A stretch of 6,293 nucleotides of DNA from the NCBI GenBank assembly GCA_036310185.1, contig JAXJSH010000089.1, positions 1 through 6,293 on the forward strand, read 5' to 3'. Under the pieces are notes generated by a model, which saw nothing but the letters and a program-made list of their open reading frames with translations, searched no databases and was not told the origin of the DNA. This stretch comes from JALENY01 sp036310185 (GTDB taxonomy: Bacteria > Bacillota > Clostridia > Lachnospirales > Lachnospiraceae). A program made the position numbers and the translations under genes. This document shows positions 5,742 through 6,293 of the stretch, in pieces. Within the stretch, counting starts at the first letter, position 1. Every line of letters begins with the position of its first letter.

Positions 5742-6293
5742 TTACCGGATAATCTGATATTTTTTCATCAATTCGATACGCTTGTTTCCAATATCCAGAC
5801 TTTCCACAGCAGAAACCGTTTTTCTTTTTCCAGGCAGCAGTTTCATACTATAAGAAAGCAGACGATGCAGCCATATTACAGGCAAAAGAACAGGCATTTT
5901 CTGCAAAATGGGATATCGTCCCGTCAGATATTTTCTTTTTGGAAAAAGAGTTTTCAGCAGTGTGCTTCCAGTGGAATTACCGCTGTCCGCATAAGCGCCC
6001 AGCGTAATATTACTGCTATGCAGGCGATTTTCCGAACTCTTACCAAAAACTCCGGCTTCAAAAATATCTTCCAGCAAAGCTTCCGAATCCATCTGTATCC
6101 CATATGTCTCCGGATAAAAATGTGCCTTTTCCCGGGAAAATCCAAGATAACGCACCCCGATATCCACAAGATTAACCCAGAATACATCTCCCTGAATCTG
6201 TCTGAGCTGTTTCATGATATAATGCCACTCTATATTTTCACCATATTTATTCGCAAACATTACCATATCACAGATCTGTCGAATACCAAAGCC
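5742..6293 (-). CDS. Uncharacterised nucleotidyltransferase family protein, C-terminal part (PF14907-like)
   Basis: The frame is open to the window edge (183 residues visible plus stop), so the start and the catalytic half lie outside. The visible part begins GFGIRQICDMVMFANKYGE and continues with NIEWHYIMKQL. Then come LLEDIFEAGVFG, LFPKRKYLTGRYPIL and LLPVIWLHRLLSY. I recognise this as the C-terminal region of the Firmicutes nucleotidyltransferase-fold family often found with PqqD-like and S24/S26 genes. The nucleotidyltransferase active site would be in the missing N-terminal part and cannot be checked. Internal methionines, for example at 6266, are not starts, because the conserved GFGIRQICD stretch lies before them in the same frame. 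The next gene of the unit begins 40-120 bases downstream, depending on which start is right. The substrate is unknown. Confidence 0.8.
   Translation of the reverse strand, partial: GFGIRQICDMVMFANKYGENIEWHYIMKQLRQIQGDVFWVNLVDIGVRYLGFSREKAHFYPETYGIQMDSEALLEDIFEAGVFGKSSENRLHSSNITLGAYADSGNSTGSTLLKTLFPKRKYLTGRYPILQKMPVLLPVIWLHRLLSYSMKLLPGKRKTVSAVESLDIGNKRIELMKKYQIIR

Noticed and set aside
5954..6187. 77-codon minus-strand frame inside the nucleotidyltransferase gene
   Set aside because: Overlaps the recognised C-terminal domain in another frame and has no independent support.

Overview
The window looks like chromosomal DNA from a low-to-moderate GC Gram-positive bacterium, most likely a gut Clostridia/Lachnospiraceae-type organism. 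This rests on AGGAGG-type ribosome binding sites, sigma-A promoters with TGn extended -10 boxes, a PHP-type tyrosine phosphatase paired with a BY-kinase, and the families present. The taxonomic call is inference; there is no rRNA or other marker gene. Coding density is high, and no mobile element, tRNA, rRNA or CRISPR array was seen.

Left part (about 1-3640, minus strand): the start of an exopolysaccharide/capsule operon, read right to left from a well-formed promoter at 3610-3638. The order is a CpsB/YwqE-type PHP tyrosine phosphatase (3564-2797), a membrane-anchored protein with three Ig-like domains (2768-1878), a Wzc-like protein with the Wzz transmembrane activator fused to a BY tyrosine kinase (1864-458), and a second, free-standing Wzz-type co-polymerase (477 to beyond the window edge). 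The kinase and phosphatase form the usual phosphorylation cycle that controls polymer length and export. The Wzz-type proteins act at the membrane, and the Ig-like protein is the unassigned part. The genes are tightly packed. The kinase and second Wzz genes overlap by 20 nt, so that the kinase's tyrosine tail codons also form the ribosome binding site of the next gene.

Middle (3640-4800): a second strong promoter faces the other way and drives one plus-strand gene (3764-4684). It encodes another membrane-anchored protein with three Ig-like domains, a diverged, collinear relative of the one in the operon. It ends at a 13-bp perfect hairpin (4767-4798) that probably serves as a terminator for both converging transcription units.

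Right part (4871-6293, minus strand): a separate module converging on that hairpin. It holds the C-terminal part of an uncharacterised nucleotidyltransferase (PF14907-like), an S24/S26 signal-peptidase-like protein with an apparent Ser/His pair, and a PqqD-like protein of the RiPP recognition-element fold. This set suggests a peptide-modification (RiPP-like) locus, but no precursor peptide, modifying enzyme or exporter lies inside the window.

The least explained parts are the pair of divergent Ig-like proteins around the phosphatase gene, the two Wzz-type proteins in one operon, and the homopolymer and repeat structure of the operon promoter.
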